This document shows, one piece after another, positions 11,271-12,888 of a DNA stretch of 12,888 nucleotides. Numbering within the stretch: the stretch's first letter is position 1; each line of letters opens with the position of its first letter. Below the pieces are notes generated by a model. The model searched no databases. It was given only the letters and a program-made list of their open reading frames with translations, and had not been told where the DNA came from. This DNA comes from DASYHS01 sp035998295. Lineage in GTDB: Bacteria; Pseudomonadota; Alphaproteobacteria; Azospirillales; Azospirillaceae. Location: NCBI RefSeq assembly GCF_035998295.1, contig NZ_DASYHS010000189.1, forward strand, positions 1 to 12,888, read 5' to 3'. Position numbers and translations under genes: made by a program.

Positions 11271-12888
11271 AGCCCTGCTCGCCGTGGCCGGGGCGCGAGC
11301 GCGTGATCGCGACGCTCAGCAGGATCACCGGCAGGATGCCGACGGCGACGATCGCGAGCGCCGGGGTCGACGCCTCGGCCAGCCGTTCGTCGGAGGCGAG
11401 CCGGTACACCCGGACGGCCAGGGTCTCGAAGTTGAAGGGCCGGATGATCATCGTCGCCGGCAGCTCCTTCATCACGTCGACGAACACGAGCAGGCCGGCG
11501 GTCAGCAGGCTGCCCAGCATCATCGGCGCGTGAACCCGCCGCAAGGTGCGCCCGGGCGTGTGGCCGAGCACGCGCGACGCCTGGTCCATGGTCGGCCGGA
11601 TCTTGCCGAGCGACGCCTCCACCGTGTTGAAGGACACGGCCAGGAACCGCACCAGATAGGCGAACACCAGCGCCGCCACCGTGCCGCTCAGCAGCAGGCC
11701 CGTCGAGACGCCGAACTGGGCGCGCATGAAGGCGTCGAGCGCGTTGTCGGCGCGGGCGAAGGGGATCATGATCCCGACCGCGATCACCGAGCCCGGGATC
11801 GCGTATCCCATCGAGGCGATGCGGACCGCACCGCGCAGCAGCGGCGTCGGATGCAGCCGCAGCCCGTAGGCGAGCACCACCGCGAGCGCGACCGCCAGCC
11901 CCGCGGCGACCACCGAGAGCATCAGGCTGTTCGTCGCCAGGTCGAGGAACAGGCTGCCGAGCAGCGCATCGCCGCCGCCCGCCGACAGGGCCACCAGCAC
12001 GCCCGCCGGCACCAGGAACCCGGCCGCGAGCGGCAGGGCGCAGGCCGCGAGCGCCAGGACCCCGCGCAGGCCGGAGAGGCGATGGGCCGGCAGCCGCCGG
12101 TAGCGGCCGGTCGTGTGGTGGTAGCGCGCGGCGCCGCGCGACGCCCGCTCCATCAGGAGCAGCGCCAGCACGAACAGCATCAGGACCGCGGCGAGCTGGG
12201 CCGCGGCCACCGGTTCGCCCATCGCGAACCAGGTCCGGTAGATGCCGGTCGTGAAGGTGTCGACCGCGAAGTACTGCACGGTGCCGAAATCGGCCAGCGT
12301 CTCCATCAGGACCAGGGCCAGGCCGGCGACGATCGCCGGCCGCGCCAGCGGCAGCGCCACCCGGAAGAAGCTGCTCCACGGCCCCCGCCCCAGCGTGCGG
12401 CTGACCTCCAGCACGCAGACCGACTGTTCGAGGAAGGCCGCGCGCGCGAGCAGGTAGACATAGGGATAGAGGACGAAGGTCATCATCACGATCGCCCCGC
12501 CCAGCGTGCGCACGTCGGGGAACCAGTAGTCGCCGCGGCTCCACCCGAACGCCTCGCGCAGGCCGGACTGCACCGGCCCCGCGAACTGCAGCAGGTCGGT
12601 ATAGGTGTAGGCCATCACGTAGGCCGGGACCGCCATCGGCAGCAGCAGCGCCCATTCCATGACCCGACTGCCCGGGAACCGGCACATCGTGACCAGCCAG
12701 GCCGTGCCGGCGCCGAGCACGAAGGTGCCGGTGCCGACCCCGGCGACGAGGCCGGCGGTGTTGGCGAGATAGCGCGGCAGCACCGTCGCGGCGAGGTGGT
12801 CCCACACGCCCCCGGTATCGACGAGCATGCGGCTGGCCACCACCAGGACCGGCAGCGCCACCAGCGCCGCGACCGTCAGGGTGGCGAG
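11269..12888 (-). CDS. Iron(III) ABC transporter permease, FbpB type (5' end cut by window)
   Basis: Inner-membrane permease with two fused BPD-type domains, as in FbpB/SfuB iron and ThiP thiamine permeases. The 539 visible residues form about twelve hydrophobic segments. Two EAA cytoplasmic loops that dock the ATPase are visible: LEVSRTLGRGPWSSFF with RVALPLARPAI in the first half, and MDQASRVLGHTPGRTLRR with VHAPMM in the second. Family words include WALLLPMAVPAYVMAYTYTD, ADFGTVQYF, SMGYAIPGSVIAVGI, FVDVMKELPATMIIRPFNF and LAVRVYRLASDERL. The frame stays open to the last base of the window (an apparent GTG at 12861 is internal to a hydrophobic segment), so the true start lies just beyond. 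The adjacent convergent Fe(III)-binding protein makes iron the likely substrate. The ATPase is not in the window. Confidence 0.93.
   Translation of the reverse strand, partial: LATLTVAALVALPVLVVASRMLVDTGGVWDHLAATVLPRYLANTAGLVAGVGTGTFVLGAGTAWLVTMCRFPGSRVMEWALLLPMAVPAYVMAYTYTDLLQFAGPVQSGLREAFGWSRGDYWFPDVRTLGGAIVMMTFVLYPYVYLLARAAFLEQSVCVLEVSRTLGRGPWSSFFRVALPLARPAIVAGLALVLMETLADFGTVQYFAVDTFTTGIYRTWFAMGEPVAAAQLAAVLMLFVLALLLMERASRGAARYHHTTGRYRRLPAHRLSGLRGVLALAACALPLAAGFLVPAGVLVALSAGGGDALLGSLFLDLATNSLMLSVVAAGLAVALAVVLAYGLRLHPTPLLRGAVRIASMGYAIPGSVIAVGIMIPFARADNALDAFMRAQFGVSTGLLLSGTVAALVFAYLVRFLAVSFNTVEASLGKIRPTMDQASRVLGHTPGRTLRRVHAPMMLGSLLTAGLLVFVDVMKELPATMIIRPFNFETLAVRVYRLASDERLAEASTPALAIVAVGILPVILLSVAITRSRPGHGEQG

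Noticed and set aside
12859..12861. GTG as the start of the permease gene
   Set aside because: The frame stays open to the window edge with hydrophobic codons (ALATLTVAAL-like), so the gene is better read as truncated by the window.

Overview
The window looks like a stretch of chromosome from a GC-rich alphaproteobacterium. I would guess Rhodospirillales or a related order from gene content and order, but the sequence alone does not fix the genus. The coding regions have strongly GC-biased third codon positions, which opens many long but spurious antisense reading frames. Genes are tightly packed. I see no tRNA, rRNA, CRISPR array, insertion sequence or phage gene.

Layout. (1) Positions 170-3217, plus strand: aroK, aroB and a CNNM/CBS/CorC-type membrane protein. 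Spacing is very tight (aroK and aroB overlap as ATGA), so this is probably one operon; it supplies two shikimate-pathway steps. (2) Positions 3327-3908: a DUF2889 gene with its own good sigma70-type promoter. It is convergent with a minus-strand ribbon-helix-helix gene (3977-4408), and a GC-rich stem-loop lies between them. (3) Positions 4409-4664: an intergenic stretch of visibly lower GC, with repeated TTGCA/TGCAA-type words and an 11-bp inverted repeat. (4) Positions 4665-4937, minus strand: bolA. It is divergent from a plus-strand operon at 5139-8643 made of a J-domain protein, cobS and cobT, the two AAA+/VWA subunits of aerobic cobaltochelatase (cobalamin synthesis). The operon's promoter sits so close to the first ATG that the mRNA may be leaderless. 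(5) Positions 8744-9307: a secreted Cu/Zn superoxide dismutase-like protein that has lost the bridging His, a Zn-ligand His and the active-site Arg. It is convergent with a small secreted protein of IalB-like appearance (9362-9886, minus), and a 28-bp tandem repeat covers the junction. (6) Positions 9887-12888: a 304-bp divergent control region with a Fur-like box, then a periplasmic Fe(III)-binding protein gene (10191-11219) with a textbook terminator, then, convergent, the two-domain iron-transport permease (11269 to the right edge, 5' end cut off).

How the genes fit together. From memory, aroK-aroB-CNNM and bolA-J-protein-cobS-cobT lie close together in many alphaproteobacteria, so much of the left two thirds is probably an inherited block with DUF2889 and the RHH gene placed inside it. 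The right third deals with metals and the envelope: an SOD-like protein with a reduced metal site and an iron(III) uptake pair with an iron-type operator. The most notable observations are the degenerate SOD site, the possibly leaderless J-protein/cobS/cobT promoter with a Cys-rich N-terminus on the J protein, and the inverted repeat beside the RHH regulator. I found no clearly new multi-gene defence or mobile system.
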